Assembly (NCBI GenBank): GCA_017647785.1 | Contig: JAGCJW010000013.1 | Location: forward strand, 1 to 64,000 | DNA from: Bacteroidales bacterium | Lineage (GTDB): Bacteria; Bacteroidota; Bacteroidia; Bacteroidales; P3 | Length of the DNA: 64,000 nucleotides | Direction of reading: 5' to 3' | Shown: piece by piece, positions 16,691 to 24,192 of the stretch | Numbering within the stretch: position 1 is the stretch's first letter | Layout of the letters: every line of letters begins with the position of its first letter | Program-made: the position numbers and the translations under genes | Notes under the pieces: model-generated | Databases searched by the model: none | Seen by the model: the letters and a program-made list of their open reading frames with translations, nothing else | Told to the model about the DNA's origin: nothing

Positions 16691-17266
16691 ATGACAAGTA
16701 CACATCAAAATATATTGATTTTAAAAACTCTTGTTGAAGAAGCAATAGGAAGAAAAATGAGAACGACAAATGATTTTACTCTTTTGTCTTCTGAATTGAA
16801 AGAAAAAGGATATGGATATTTGTCTATTAGTACATTGAAACGTGTATGGGGATATATAGGAGGATATAACAATGTTAGAGAAACAACCTTGGATATTTTA
16901 TCTTCTTATGTTGGTTATGAAGATTATAGAACTTTTGAAAGGTGTTTTTGTGATAGTAATTCTTCTCTTTCATCTAAAATAATACTTCCTAAACCATTGT
17001 ATGCAAAAGATGTTTTAGAGGGAAATATTGTGATGATTAAGTGGGAGCCAAATAGAATTTGTCATTTGAAGCACTTGGGAGAATCTAAATTTGAAGTGAT
17101 TGATTCTAAAAACTCTAAACTTTCTGTTGGAGATACTTTTTATTGTAGGGCTTTTTATAAGAATCAACCTTGCTTTTTGGAGGATTTTGTCCATGAAGGA
17201 TATAGTTCGTATGATTTTGTTGTAGGAAACAATGGAGGATTAACTCATATAGAACAAATAGGATAG
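16691..17266 (+). CDS. Unrecognised protein with an HTH-like N-terminus, partner of the LRR kinase
   Basis: I do not recognise a named family. The first ~75 residues are helical, and the segment LSISTLKRVWGYI resembles a DNA-recognition helix region, with YVGYEDYRTFE following. Similar N-termini occur in Bacteroidota regulators. The C-terminal ~90 residues are beta-rich (VLEGNIVMIKWEPNR, KLSVGDTFYC, GDTF-like turns) and look like a small OB or SH3-type barrel. It starts 39 bp after the kinase gene on the same strand, so it may be a downstream effector of that receptor. There are no membrane segments and no signal peptide. DNA binding is inference only. Confidence 0.6.
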   Translation: MTSTHQNILILKTLVEEAIGRKMRTTNDFTLLSSELKEKGYGYLSISTLKRVWGYIGGYNNVRETTLDILSSYVGYEDYRTFERCFCDSNSSLSSKIILPKPLYAKDVLEGNIVMIKWEPNRICHLKHLGESKFEVIDSKNSKLSVGDTFYCRAFYKNQPCFLEDFVHEGYSSYDFVVGNNGGLTHIEQIG

Positions 17267-17319
17267 GGGAAATACACTTGTAAATTGAAATTTAAACACA
17301 AATTATTTTTTATTTAATT

Positions 17320-19323
17320 ATGAAGAAACATTTAAAAACAATGATGTTGTTTACAGCAGCTTTCTCGGCTTTTGCTTGTAGCGAGAAAGTTCAAGAAGAA
17401 AAAGAATTTAATTACACAGATGAGCGTTTTGCTGACGTGCAAATTTTGCATTATGAAGTGGAAGGATTTGAGAATTTAAGCCTTCAACAAAAAACCTTCA
17501 TATATTATTTGAATGAAGCAGCACTTTGGGGTAGGGATATTTTGTTTGACCAAAACGGACGCTACAATCTTGAAATTCGTACAATGTTAGAAGAAGTTTA
17601 TCAAAACTACAAAGGAGATAAAAACGACAAAAACTTCAAGGCATTGGAGGAATATTTGAAGAGAGTTTGGTTTAGCAACGGTATTCACCACCATTACGGA
17701 AGCGAAAAGTTCGTTCCGGGATTTGAAAGAGAGTGGTTCGTAGCACAAACTAAGTGTTCAGATGAAATTGCAGAGGTTATCTTCAATCCAAACGTAATGC
17801 CAAAGAAAATAAACCTTGCAGAAGGAGTTGATTTGATTGCAACAAGTGCTTGCAACTACTATCAAGGCGTTACACAAGAGGAAGCTGAAAAATTCTATGC
17901 AGAATTAAAAGCAAAAGGCGACCAAAAACACCCTGTAATGTATGGAATGAACTCTACTTTGGTAAAAGACAAAGATGGAAAAATTTATGAAGACCTTTGG
18001 ATTGCTAACGGAAAATATGGTAAGGCTATAACAAAGATAGTTGAAAACTTGAAATTGGCTCGTCCTTACGCAGAAGATGCAAAACAACAAGAGGTTATAG
18101 ATAAGTTAATCGCCTTTTACGAAACAGGAGATTTGAAGATATTTGACGAATACAGCATTGCGTGGACAGAAAACACAGAACCTGTGGTTGATTTTGTAAA
18201 TGGCTTTATTGAATCATACGGAGACCCACTTGGAATGAAAGCATCTTGGGAAAGTATAGTTAATTTCAAAGACATAGAAGCTACAAAGAGAACAGAGGCT
18301 ATGAGTAATAACGCTCAATGGTTTGAAGACAATTCACCGGTTGCAAAAGAATATAAGAAAGAAAGCGTAAAGGGAGTGTCTGCAAAGGTAATCAATGCAG
18401 CAATTCTTGGAGGAGATTTATTCCCTTCAACAGCTATTGGAATCAACCTTCCAAACAGCAACTGGATTAGAGCAGAGCACGGAAGTAAATCAGTAACTAT
18501 CGGAAATCTTACAGAGGCTTACGCTCAATCTTCTAACGGTAGCGGAATGCTTGAAGAGTTTGCATACAGCCAAACAGAGATTGATATAATCAAAAAGTAC
18601 GGACAATTTACTGATGATTTGCATACAGACTTACATGAATGCTTAGGACATGGTAGTGGTAAGCTTTTGCCAGGCGTAGATCCTGAGGCGTTGAAAGCAT
18701 ACGGCAGTACAATAGAAGAAGCTCGTGCAGACTTATTTGCATTGTACTATTTAGCAGACGCAAAGATGGTTGAATTAGGATTATTGCCTGATGCAGAAGC
18801 CTATAAGGCTAGTTACATAAGCCAAATGCAAAACGGACTATTGACACAGATTGTAAGAATAAAATTAGGCGACCAAATAGAAGAATCACACATGAGAGAC
18901 AGAGCCTTAATCGCACGTTGGGCATACGAACACGGTAAAGGAGCTGGAAAAGATGGTAAAGACGTAATAGAAATGGTTAAACGCGATGGCGAAACCTTTG
19001 TAAAGATAAACGACTATGAAATGTTGCGTAATTTGTTCGGACAACTCTTGGCAGAAATCCAAAGAATTAAATCAACAGGAGACTTCAATGCTGCAAGAGA
19101 TTTAGTAGAAAATTACGCAGTTAAGATAGATGCTGAATTGCATAAGGAAGTGCTTGACCGTTATACTAAGTTAAACATCGCTCCTTATAAGGGATTTGTA
19201 AACCCTGTTTACACTGCTGTTAAGGATAAGAGCGGAAAAATCACCGATGTAAAGATTTCTTACGAAGAAGGCTACACTGAACAAATGTTAAGATACTCTA
19301 AGGATTACAGCCCTTTGAAATAA
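17320..19323 (+). CDS. Dipeptidyl-peptidase III (M49 family), lipoprotein form
   Basis: This zinc exopeptidase releases dipeptides from short peptides. The family's unusual zinc motif HECLGH is at residues 439-444, and the third ligand lies in EEARADLF about 28 residues later. The length of 667 aa is normal. The N-terminus has a hydrophobic segment ending AFAC (C20), so it is probably membrane-anchored or exported, as in other Bacteroidota. With the S46 enzyme it suggests periplasmic dipeptide production for uptake. Codons are as biased as in the S46 gene. A strong hairpin terminator follows at 19346-19378. Confidence 0.93.
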   Translation: MKKHLKTMMLFTAAFSAFACSEKVQEEKEFNYTDERFADVQILHYEVEGFENLSLQQKTFIYYLNEAALWGRDILFDQNGRYNLEIRTMLEEVYQNYKGDKNDKNFKALEEYLKRVWFSNGIHHHYGSEKFVPGFEREWFVAQTKCSDEIAEVIFNPNVMPKKINLAEGVDLIATSACNYYQGVTQEEAEKFYAELKAKGDQKHPVMYGMNSTLVKDKDGKIYEDLWIANGKYGKAITKIVENLKLARPYAEDAKQQEVIDKLIAFYETGDLKIFDEYSIAWTENTEPVVDFVNGFIESYGDPLGMKASWESIVNFKDIEATKRTEAMSNNAQWFEDNSPVAKEYKKESVKGVSAKVINAAILGGDLFPSTAIGINLPNSNWIRAEHGSKSVTIGNLTEAYAQSSNGSGMLEEFAYSQTEIDIIKKYGQFTDDLHTDLHECLGHGSGKLLPGVDPEALKAYGSTIEEARADLFALYYLADAKMVELGLLPDAEAYKASYISQMQNGLLTQIVRIKLGDQIEESHMRDRALIARWAYEHGKGAGKDGKDVIEMVKRDGETFVKINDYEMLRNLFGQLLAEIQRIKSTGDFNAARDLVENYAVKIDAELHKEVLDRYTKLNIAPYKGFVNPVYTAVKDKSGKITDVKISYEEGYTEQMLRYSKDYSPLK

Positions 19324-19345
19324 GATTACAAAACCAAGTAAACAG

Positions 19346-19378
19346 AAAAGCGTGATGAAGTTTTTCATCACGCTTTTT
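19346..19378. terminator. Bidirectional terminator between DPP III and the TonB-like gene
   Basis: AAAAGCGTGATGA (19346-19358) pairs with its complement at 19365 onward across a 6-nt loop. A T-run follows on the plus strand and an A-run precedes it, so it serves both convergent genes. Confidence 0.85.
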
Positions 19379-19392
19379 TAGTTTTGTATTTT

Positions 19393-19803
19393 TTATTCCT
19401 TATCTTTTGGTAGTTCAAAATTGATTGGCAAATTAAATTGGCATCTTACGGGTTTTCCTCTTTGCTTTGCCGGTTTCCATTTCGGCATATTTTTTATCAT
19501 TTCCACCGATGCTTCATCGCAACCGCCGCCTATGCCTCGTAAAATTTTAACATTTGAAATTGAACCGTCTTTTTCAATAATGAAACTAACGAATACTCTT
19601 CCTTCAATGCCTTTTTCTTTTGCTTTTTCAGGGTATTTAAGGTTTTTTACAATGTAAGCATACATTGAATCCATACCTCCCGGAAATTCTGCTTGCTCTT
19701 CTACAACTACAAATACTTCTTCCTCAACTTTAACTTCTTCTTGGGCAAATGCACCAAAGCTTAATGCGAATAAAAACGCACTTAAAAATAACAATCTTTT
19801 CAT
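19393..19803 (-). CDS. TonB C-terminal domain protein (energy transducer-like)
   Basis: The 136-aa protein has a signal peptide (1-20, ending FAQ) and a short acidic linker. It then carries a TonB C-terminal domain (YPEKAKEKGIEGRVFVSFII, followed by GGGCDEASVEMIKNMPKWKPA). It lacks the N-terminal membrane anchor and the long Pro-rich spacer of true TonB, so it is more likely one of the periplasmic TonB-domain proteins abundant in Bacteroidota than the main transducer. Its promoter has a 14-T tract between the two elements. It converges on the DPP III gene. Confidence 0.85.
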   Translation of the reverse strand: MKRLLFLSAFLFALSFGAFAQEEVKVEEEVFVVVEEQAEFPGGMDSMYAYIVKNLKYPEKAKEKGIEGRVFVSFIIEKDGSISNVKILRGIGGGCDEASVEMIKNMPKWKPAKQRGKPVRCQFNLPINFELPKDKE

Positions 19804-19833
19804 ATCACTGAATTTTTATTTGTTTTACGCTTG

Positions 19834-19867
19834 CAAATATAAGTTTTTTTTTTTTTTATGCACCAAA
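19834..19867 (-). promoter_or_regulatory. TonB-like gene promoter with a 14-T spacer tract
   Basis: On the minus strand TATATTTG lies at 19834-19841, and a possible -33 TTTG at 19864-19867 gives a 22-bp spacer. Fourteen of the spacer bases form one homopolymer (T on the plus strand, 19844-19857). Slippage there would change the spacing. Confidence 0.5.
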
Positions 19868-19882
19868 GAAAATGACAAGAAA

Positions 19883-19908
19883 AAAGCCGAATCAAACGAT
19901 TCGGCTTT
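19883..19908 (-). terminator. Terminator after hbd
   Basis: AAAGCCGAATC (19883-19893) pairs with its complement at 19898-19908 across a 4-nt loop. On the minus strand the hairpin is followed by a run of Ts, just downstream of the hbd stop. Confidence 0.85.
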
Positions 19909-19914
19909 CGATTT

Positions 19915-20754
19915 TTAATATTTATAGAATCCTTCTCCTGTTTTTCTACCAAGAAGTCCTGCTCTAACCATTTTGCGTAACAATGGGTGAGGACGATATT
20001 TTGGATCTCCGTATTCGTTGTAAAGAACCTCCATAATGGCAAGACAAACGTCCAATCCGATCAAGTCTCCCAAAGCCAAAGGTCCCATTGGGTGATTAGC
20101 TCCAAGTTTCATTGCAGTGTCTATTTCTTCTGCACTTGCAACTCCGTCTGCTAATATACCTACACCTTCGTTTACCAAAGGAATCAATATTCTGTTTACT
20201 ACAAAACCTGGTGCTTCGTTTACTTTTACAGGAACTTTTCCCATTTCAGTTGCAAGATTTACGATTTTGTCGCAAACCTCTTCACTTGTCTTTTGTCCTT
20301 TTATCACCTCTACAAGCTTCATTACAGGAGCTGGATTGAAGAAGTGCATTCCGATGAATCTGTCAGGACGATCTGTGCAAGCAGCGATTTCTGTTATTGA
20401 AAGCGATGAGGTGTTGGTTGCAAAGATAGTTTCAGGCTTGCAAATCTTGCTTAATTCTGCAAACACTTCTTTCTTTAATTCCATTTCCTCTACTGCTGCT
20501 TCTATCACCAAATCAACATCTGCAAGTTGAGAGTATTCAGTTGTTGTGCTGATGTTTGCAAGCGTTGCGTCCATAGCTGCTTGCTCCATTTTGCCTTTTT
20601 CAACAAGTTTTGCTAAACCTTTGCTTATTCTTGCAACTGCTTTATCTAAGCTTGCTTGGCTACGGCTTTTTACAATCACTTGCATTCCTGCTTGTGCAAA
20701 TGCTTGAACTACGCCGCTACCCATTGTTCCTGTTCCGATTATACAAATTTTCAT
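19915..20754 (-). CDS. hbd: 3-hydroxybutyryl-CoA dehydrogenase
   Basis: This enzyme interconverts acetoacetyl-CoA and 3-hydroxybutyryl-CoA with NAD(P)H. The Rossmann motif GTGTMGSG is at the N-terminus, [11 protein letters not shown] carries the catalytic histidine, [11 protein letters not shown] follows, and [14 protein letters not shown] is in the C-terminal domain. The length of 279 aa is normal for the short clostridial-type enzyme. It lies 27 bp downstream of crt on the same strand, so the two form a crotonyl-CoA operon. Thiolase, butyryl-CoA dehydrogenase and ETF genes are not in the window. Confidence 0.95.
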   Translation of the reverse strand: MKICIIGTGTMGSGVVQAFAQAGMQVIVKSRSQASLDKAVARISKGLAKLVEKGKMEQAAMDATLANISTTTEYSQLADVDLVIEAAVEEMELKKEVFAELSKICKPETIFATNTSSLSITEIAACTDRPDRFIGMHFFNPAPVMKLVEVIKGQKTSEEVCDKIVNLATEMGKVPVKVNEAPGFVVNRILIPLVNEGVGILADGVASAEEIDTAMKLGANHPMGPLALGDLIGLDVCLAIMEVLYNEYGDPKYRPHPLLRKMVRAGLLGRKTGEGFYKY

Positions 20755-20781
20755 TTTGGTTATATTTTAATTGTTCATTTA

Positions 20782-21558
20782 TTATTTGCCTTGAAATACT
20801 GCTTTTTCTTTGTTCAAAAATGCTCGCATACCGTCTTTTTGGTCTTGTGTTGCGAAACATTTTCCGAATAACTTAGTTTCGTATGCTATTGCTTCATCTG
20901 CACAAAGGTCATACTCCTCATTGATACATTCTTTTGCGTAAGCAACTGCCAAAGGTGCGTTTACAATTATGCTTTCAGCCATTTTGATAGCCTCATTCAT
21001 AAGTTCCGTTTGTTCATAAACAGCATTTACCAATCCTATTCTTAGAGCTTCTTCTGCTTTTATTGGTTTTCCTGTATAGATTAGTTGTTTTGCCATTCCC
21101 ATTCCAACAAGTTTTGTAAGGCGATAAGTTCCGCTAAATCCAGGAACAATACCTAAGCCAACTTCTGGTTGTCCAAATCTTGCATTTGTTGAACATATTC
21201 TAATATCACAAGCCATTGCCAATTCGCAACCGCCACCTAATGCAAATCCATTAACGGCTGCAATTACAGGAATAGGCAAAGTTTCTATCTTTCTAAACAC
21301 ATCAGCACCTCTTTTGCCGAATGCTTCGCCTTCTGCTTGATTAAGGTTTGCCATTTCAGAGATGTCAGCACCTGCAACAAAGGATTTTTCTCCTTCTCCG
21401 GTGATTATTAAAACTCTCGTATTGCTTTCTATGTTAGAAACAAAGCTATCTATTTCCGCAAGTATGGTTGAATTTAATGCGTTAAGCGATTTTGGAGCAG
21501 AAATCGTAAGAATTAGAATCTCTCCACGCTTTTCTGATTTTAAGAAATTGTATTCCAT
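20782..21558 (-). CDS. crt: Enoyl-CoA hydratase / crotonase
   Basis: This crotonase-fold enzyme hydrates crotonyl-CoA. The oxyanion-hole motif AGADISEM, the first glutamate in GGGCELAMACDIR and the second in GQPEVGLGIVPGF are all present, as hydratase activity needs. The length of 258 aa is normal. It is the first gene of the crt-hbd pair, with a -7 element (TACATTTG) 30-37 bp upstream. A butyrate pathway or amino-acid fermentation role is inferred from the pairing. Confidence 0.94.
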   Translation of the reverse strand: MEYNFLKSEKRGEILILTISAPKSLNALNSTILAEIDSFVSNIESNTRVLIITGEGEKSFVAGADISEMANLNQAEGEAFGKRGADVFRKIETLPIPVIAAVNGFALGGGCELAMACDIRICSTNARFGQPEVGLGIVPGFSGTYRLTKLVGMGMAKQLIYTGKPIKAEEALRIGLVNAVYEQTELMNEAIKMAESIIVNAPLAVAYAKECINEEYDLCADEAIAYETKLFGKCFATQDQKDGMRAFLNKEKAVFQGK

Positions 21559-21587
21559 ATTTTAATTGTTACGTTTGGTTCGTTGTG

Positions 21588-21595
21588 CAAATGTA
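21588..21595 (-). promoter_or_regulatory. -7 element of crt-hbd
   Basis: TACATTTG on the minus strand, 30 bp before the crt start. No TTTG lies at 19-21 bp; the region upstream is the terminator stem and a 21-bp repeat. Confidence 0.5.
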
Positions 21596-21600
21596 CATAA

Positions 21601-21646
21601 AAAAATGAAATCAAGATTTATTTTATTGAATCTTGATTTCATTTTT
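21601..21646. terminator. Terminator after the TPR gene
   Basis: A perfect 18-bp stem (AAAAATGAAATCAAGATT at 21601-21618 with its complement at 21629-21646, 10-nt loop) has A- and T-runs on its two sides. It ends transcription of the TPR gene before the crt promoter. Confidence 0.8.
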
Positions 21647-21678
21647 TTAAATCTTCGTTTTATTTTATTGAATCTTCG
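21632..21678. repeat. 21-bp-period repeat, CTTCG variant
   Basis: CTTGA, CTTCG and CTTCG begin at 21632, 21653 and 21674, exactly 21 bp apart, in units built on TTTTATTGAATCTTCG. The period is that of the CWWWG arrays but the pentamer differs. It lies between the TPR gene and crt and overlaps the terminator's right arm. Confidence 0.6.
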
Positions 21679-21680
21679 TT

Positions 21681-22379
21681 TTATTGAAGGCTTTCTAAAC
21701 GAGATATGTATTTTTCGATTTCTCTGTATTCTTGTGATGCAGGAAATTCAGTTTTAATTCTTTTGTAGCAATTTAAAGCTTCTGTATTATTCTTTTGCAT
21801 TTCATAAACTTGTCCAAGTTTTAAAAGAACAAAAGGTGTTGTCATTACGTTATTTGATTTTGCTGCTTCTTTATAATTGCTTATAGCTTTGTCTAATTGT
21901 CCTAATTCAACATAAGCATCTGCTATTAAGGCTTTAGTTTGAATTGAAATAACTTTATCGTTTCCTTTATAGTTAGATAAGTATTCTATTGCTTTGTTGT
22001 ATTCGCCTTGTCTTAGGTAAATGTTACCTGCATAGTAACTTGCTAAAGATCCTCCTTTAGTTGAGCCGTATTCATCAATGATTGAGATTAATCCCATGTG
22101 TTTTCCGTCTCCTTTAAGGGCTTTTTCGAAATCTTCTTGCTCAAAATATTTTTGTGCTGCAAACAATTCTTCTTGTACATTTTTTTCGCGAGGTGCTACT
22201 ACAAAGTTTTGGTACGAGAAATAGCCCGCTAATCCAAGTACAACTACGGCTATGATTGCTATTATGGCTTTTTTGTTTTTTTCTATAAACTTTTCAGATT
22301 GTGAAACGATTTCTCCTACGTTTAAACCGTTGTTTTCTTGTTCGTTTTCGTTGTTTGCTTTAATGTTTTCTGTATTCAT
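21681..22379 (-). CDS. Single-pass membrane TPR protein
   Basis: A polar N-terminus is followed by one membrane helix (AIIAIIAVVVLGLAGYF, about 39-56) and ~170 residues of TPR repeats (LASYYAGNIYLRQGEYNKAI, ALIADAYVELGQLDKAISNY, KLGQVYEMQKNNTEALNCY). The layout resembles YfgM-like proteins, which hold TPRs in the periplasm and assist secretion or folding. That function is inferred from layout only. It has its own promoter and a strong terminator. Confidence 0.85.
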   Translation of the reverse strand: MNTENIKANNENEQENNGLNVGEIVSQSEKFIEKNKKAIIAIIAVVVLGLAGYFSYQNFVVAPREKNVQEELFAAQKYFEQEDFEKALKGDGKHMGLISIIDEYGSTKGGSLASYYAGNIYLRQGEYNKAIEYLSNYKGNDKVISIQTKALIADAYVELGQLDKAISNYKEAAKSNNVMTTPFVLLKLGQVYEMQKNNTEALNCYKRIKTEFPASQEYREIEKYISRLESLQ

Positions 22380-22407
22380 TGTATAACTCCTTTTTAATTT
22401 CAGCTTG

Positions 22408-22438
22408 CAAAGATACGTTTTTCTTATAAAAAAACAAT
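22408..22438 (-). promoter_or_regulatory. Promoter of the TPR gene
   Basis: TATCTTTG at 22408-22415 on the minus strand, a 19-bp spacer and ATTG (22435-22438), one mismatch from TTTG. Confidence 0.6.
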
Positions 22439-22529
22439 ATCTCTTGCAATAAATTCTTTAATAAAATTCTTTACCAAGAGGATTTTTGTCTTGTTTTTTA
22501 ATCTTAATATATATTTTTTTAGCAAAAAA

Positions 22530-22561
22530 TTTGTTGTATTTTGAATTTGTTATTATCTTTG
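22530..22561 (+). promoter_or_regulatory. Promoter of the DHOD-like gene
   Basis: TTTG (22530-22533), a 20-bp spacer and TATCTTTG (22554-22561). It shows that the start is the ATG at 22585 and not an upstream codon. Confidence 0.7.
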
Positions 22562-22584
22562 CTCATCTAAAAAACTGTAAAACT

Positions 22585-23568
22585 ATGAATATAGAAACTA
22601 AATTCATGGGTTTGGATATTAAAAGCCCTATTATCGTTGGTAGTTGTGGAATGACATCTGACGTTGAAACTTTAAAGAAAATTGAAAAGGCAGGAGCAGG
22701 TGCGGTTATATTGAAATCCGTGTTTGAAGAGCAAATTTTGCAAGAAATGTCTTGTAATTATTCTCAATCTAATACATTTGAATATGCTGATGAAACATAT
22801 GATTATATTGTAGCTCACACAGAAAAACAATCTTTGGCTAAATACATTAGTTTAATCAAGTCAGCAAAAGAAGCTGTCTCTATTCCTATTATTGCAAGTG
22901 TGAATTGTGTTTCTTCTTCTCAATGGACAGCACTTGCAAGTCGTATGGAACAAGCTGGAGCTGACGGTATTGAGTTAAATATGCTTATTTTGCCTTCTGA
23001 TGTTAATATGACTACAGAAAAAATAGAGAAACTTTACGAAACAGTCATACGTGATGTAAAGAAGGTTGTAAGTATACCTGTGTCAGTTAAGATATGTTCT
23101 TATTTTTCTTCGTTGGCAAGGTTTGCACAAAAACTTTCGTGGATGGGAATTGATAACTTAAGTATTTTTAATCAATTCTTTAAACAAGATATTAATATAG
23201 ATACAATGACAATTGAACCTGCTAATGTATTCTCGTCTCCAGGTAATTTACATAGAACAATAAGATGGACAGCTATTCTTGCTAATGTTGTGAATTGTCC
23301 TTTGACTGCTGGTGGTGGAGTACATAAGCCTCAAGATGTTGTCAAGTTATTGTTAGCAGGAGCAAATACTGTTCAAACTGTTTCGGCAATTTATGAACAA
23401 GGAACAGAATTTATAGAAGAGTCTATAGCCTTCTTAAAAGATTGGATGCAAAAACATAATTTTGAATCTTTAGATGAATTTAAAGGAAAGCTTGCAGTGG
23501 AAAAGAATAATGAAAGTTCTGCATTCTTAAGAGTTCAATTTATGAAGTATTTTGCTGGTATTAAATAG
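22585..23568 (+). CDS. Dihydroorotate dehydrogenase-like flavoprotein
   Basis: This 327-aa FMN TIM-barrel protein is of the class I DHOD superfamily. The N-terminal MGLDIKSPIIVGSCGMT is typical, GIELNM is in mid-barrel, and the phosphate-binding loops LTAGGGVHKPQDV and LAGANTVQTVSA lie near the end. Bacteroidota carry a conserved DHOD-like paralogue beside true PyrD, and this fits that group. The catalytic base region (NCVSSSQWTAL) is not obviously that of a PyrD, so orotate synthesis should not be assumed. The gene stands alone behind its own promoter, and the four-helix-bundle gene follows after 33 bp. Confidence 0.82.
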   Translation: MNIETKFMGLDIKSPIIVGSCGMTSDVETLKKIEKAGAGAVILKSVFEEQILQEMSCNYSQSNTFEYADETYDYIVAHTEKQSLAKYISLIKSAKEAVSIPIIASVNCVSSSQWTALASRMEQAGADGIELNMLILPSDVNMTTEKIEKLYETVIRDVKKVVSIPVSVKICSYFSSLARFAQKLSWMGIDNLSIFNQFFKQDINIDTMTIEPANVFSSPGNLHRTIRWTAILANVVNCPLTAGGGVHKPQDVVKLLLAGANTVQTVSAIYEQGTEFIEESIAFLKDWMQKHNFESLDEFKGKLAVEKNNESSAFLRVQFMKYFAGIK

Positions 23569-23601
23569 GTAAAAGAAAAAACTAACTAAAAAAATATTGT
23601 T

Positions 23602-24069
23602 ATGGAAAAACAAATCAACTCAAACAGCTTTTTTAGATTTGAAGATTTAAGAGTGTATCACAAATCTTTAGATTATGTTAATTGGTTGCTTAATCAAAAT
23701 TGTCAATTAAATGGAATGGATGCAGATTTGGTTTACAAACCTCTTGTTCACTCTGCAAATGAAGTTTCTTTGAATATTGCAGAGGGGTCTTCACGTCACA
23801 AAACTCAATTGATTCAATTCTTGAAAGATGCAAAGGCTGCAATTAGAGAATGTGTTGTTTACACTGCTATTGCATACAAAAAAGGTATCTTTACACAAGA
23901 ACAAAATGATGCTTCTGTTGAAGTTCTAATGGAAATGACAAAAATGCTTGGTGCTATGATAGCTTCATTGCAAAAGTCTGTTTCAAATAGAACAGTTAAG
24001 CAAGAAGAAGTTCAAAAACCAGAAGCAGAAGATGAATTTATGTCAGAAAATTTCTCTTTTGAATATTAG
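23602..24069 (+). CDS. Four-helix-bundle protein (23S rRNA intervening-sequence protein family)
   Basis: The motifs FEDLRVYHKSLD at the start, SLNIAEGSSRHK in the middle and FLKDAKAAIRE are those of the small four-helix-bundle family first found inside 23S rRNA intervening sequences. Here it stands alone between protein genes and is longer than usual (155 aa) because of a charged tail after residue 125. Its role is unknown; some members are paired with avd-like retroelement proteins, but none is seen here. A strong terminator follows. Confidence 0.85.
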   Translation: MEKQINSNSFFRFEDLRVYHKSLDYVNWLLNQNCQLNGMDADLVYKPLVHSANEVSLNIAEGSSRHKTQLIQFLKDAKAAIRECVVYTAIAYKKGIFTQEQNDASVEVLMEMTKMLGAMIASLQKSVSNRTVKQEEVQKPEAEDEFMSENFSFEY

Positions 24070-24092
24070 GATTTAATAAACTTTATAGATAG

Positions 24093-24128
24093 AGCGAGTT
24101 TTATTTTGTGATAAAACTCGCTTTTTTT
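24093..24128 (+). terminator. Terminator after the four-helix-bundle gene
   Basis: AGCGAGTTTTAT (24093-24104) pairs with its complement at 24111-24122 across a 6-nt loop, followed by eight Ts. Confidence 0.88.
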
Positions 24129-24161
24129 TGATTATAACTACTTCTTTATGGGAAAATATCG

Positions 24162-24169
24162 TATCTTTG
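24162..24169 (+). promoter_or_regulatory. -7 element of holB
   Basis: TATCTTTG 24 bp before the holB start; the upstream element is not clear. Confidence 0.5.
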
Positions 24170-24192
24170 TAGATTAAAAATAGTAGTTTATT

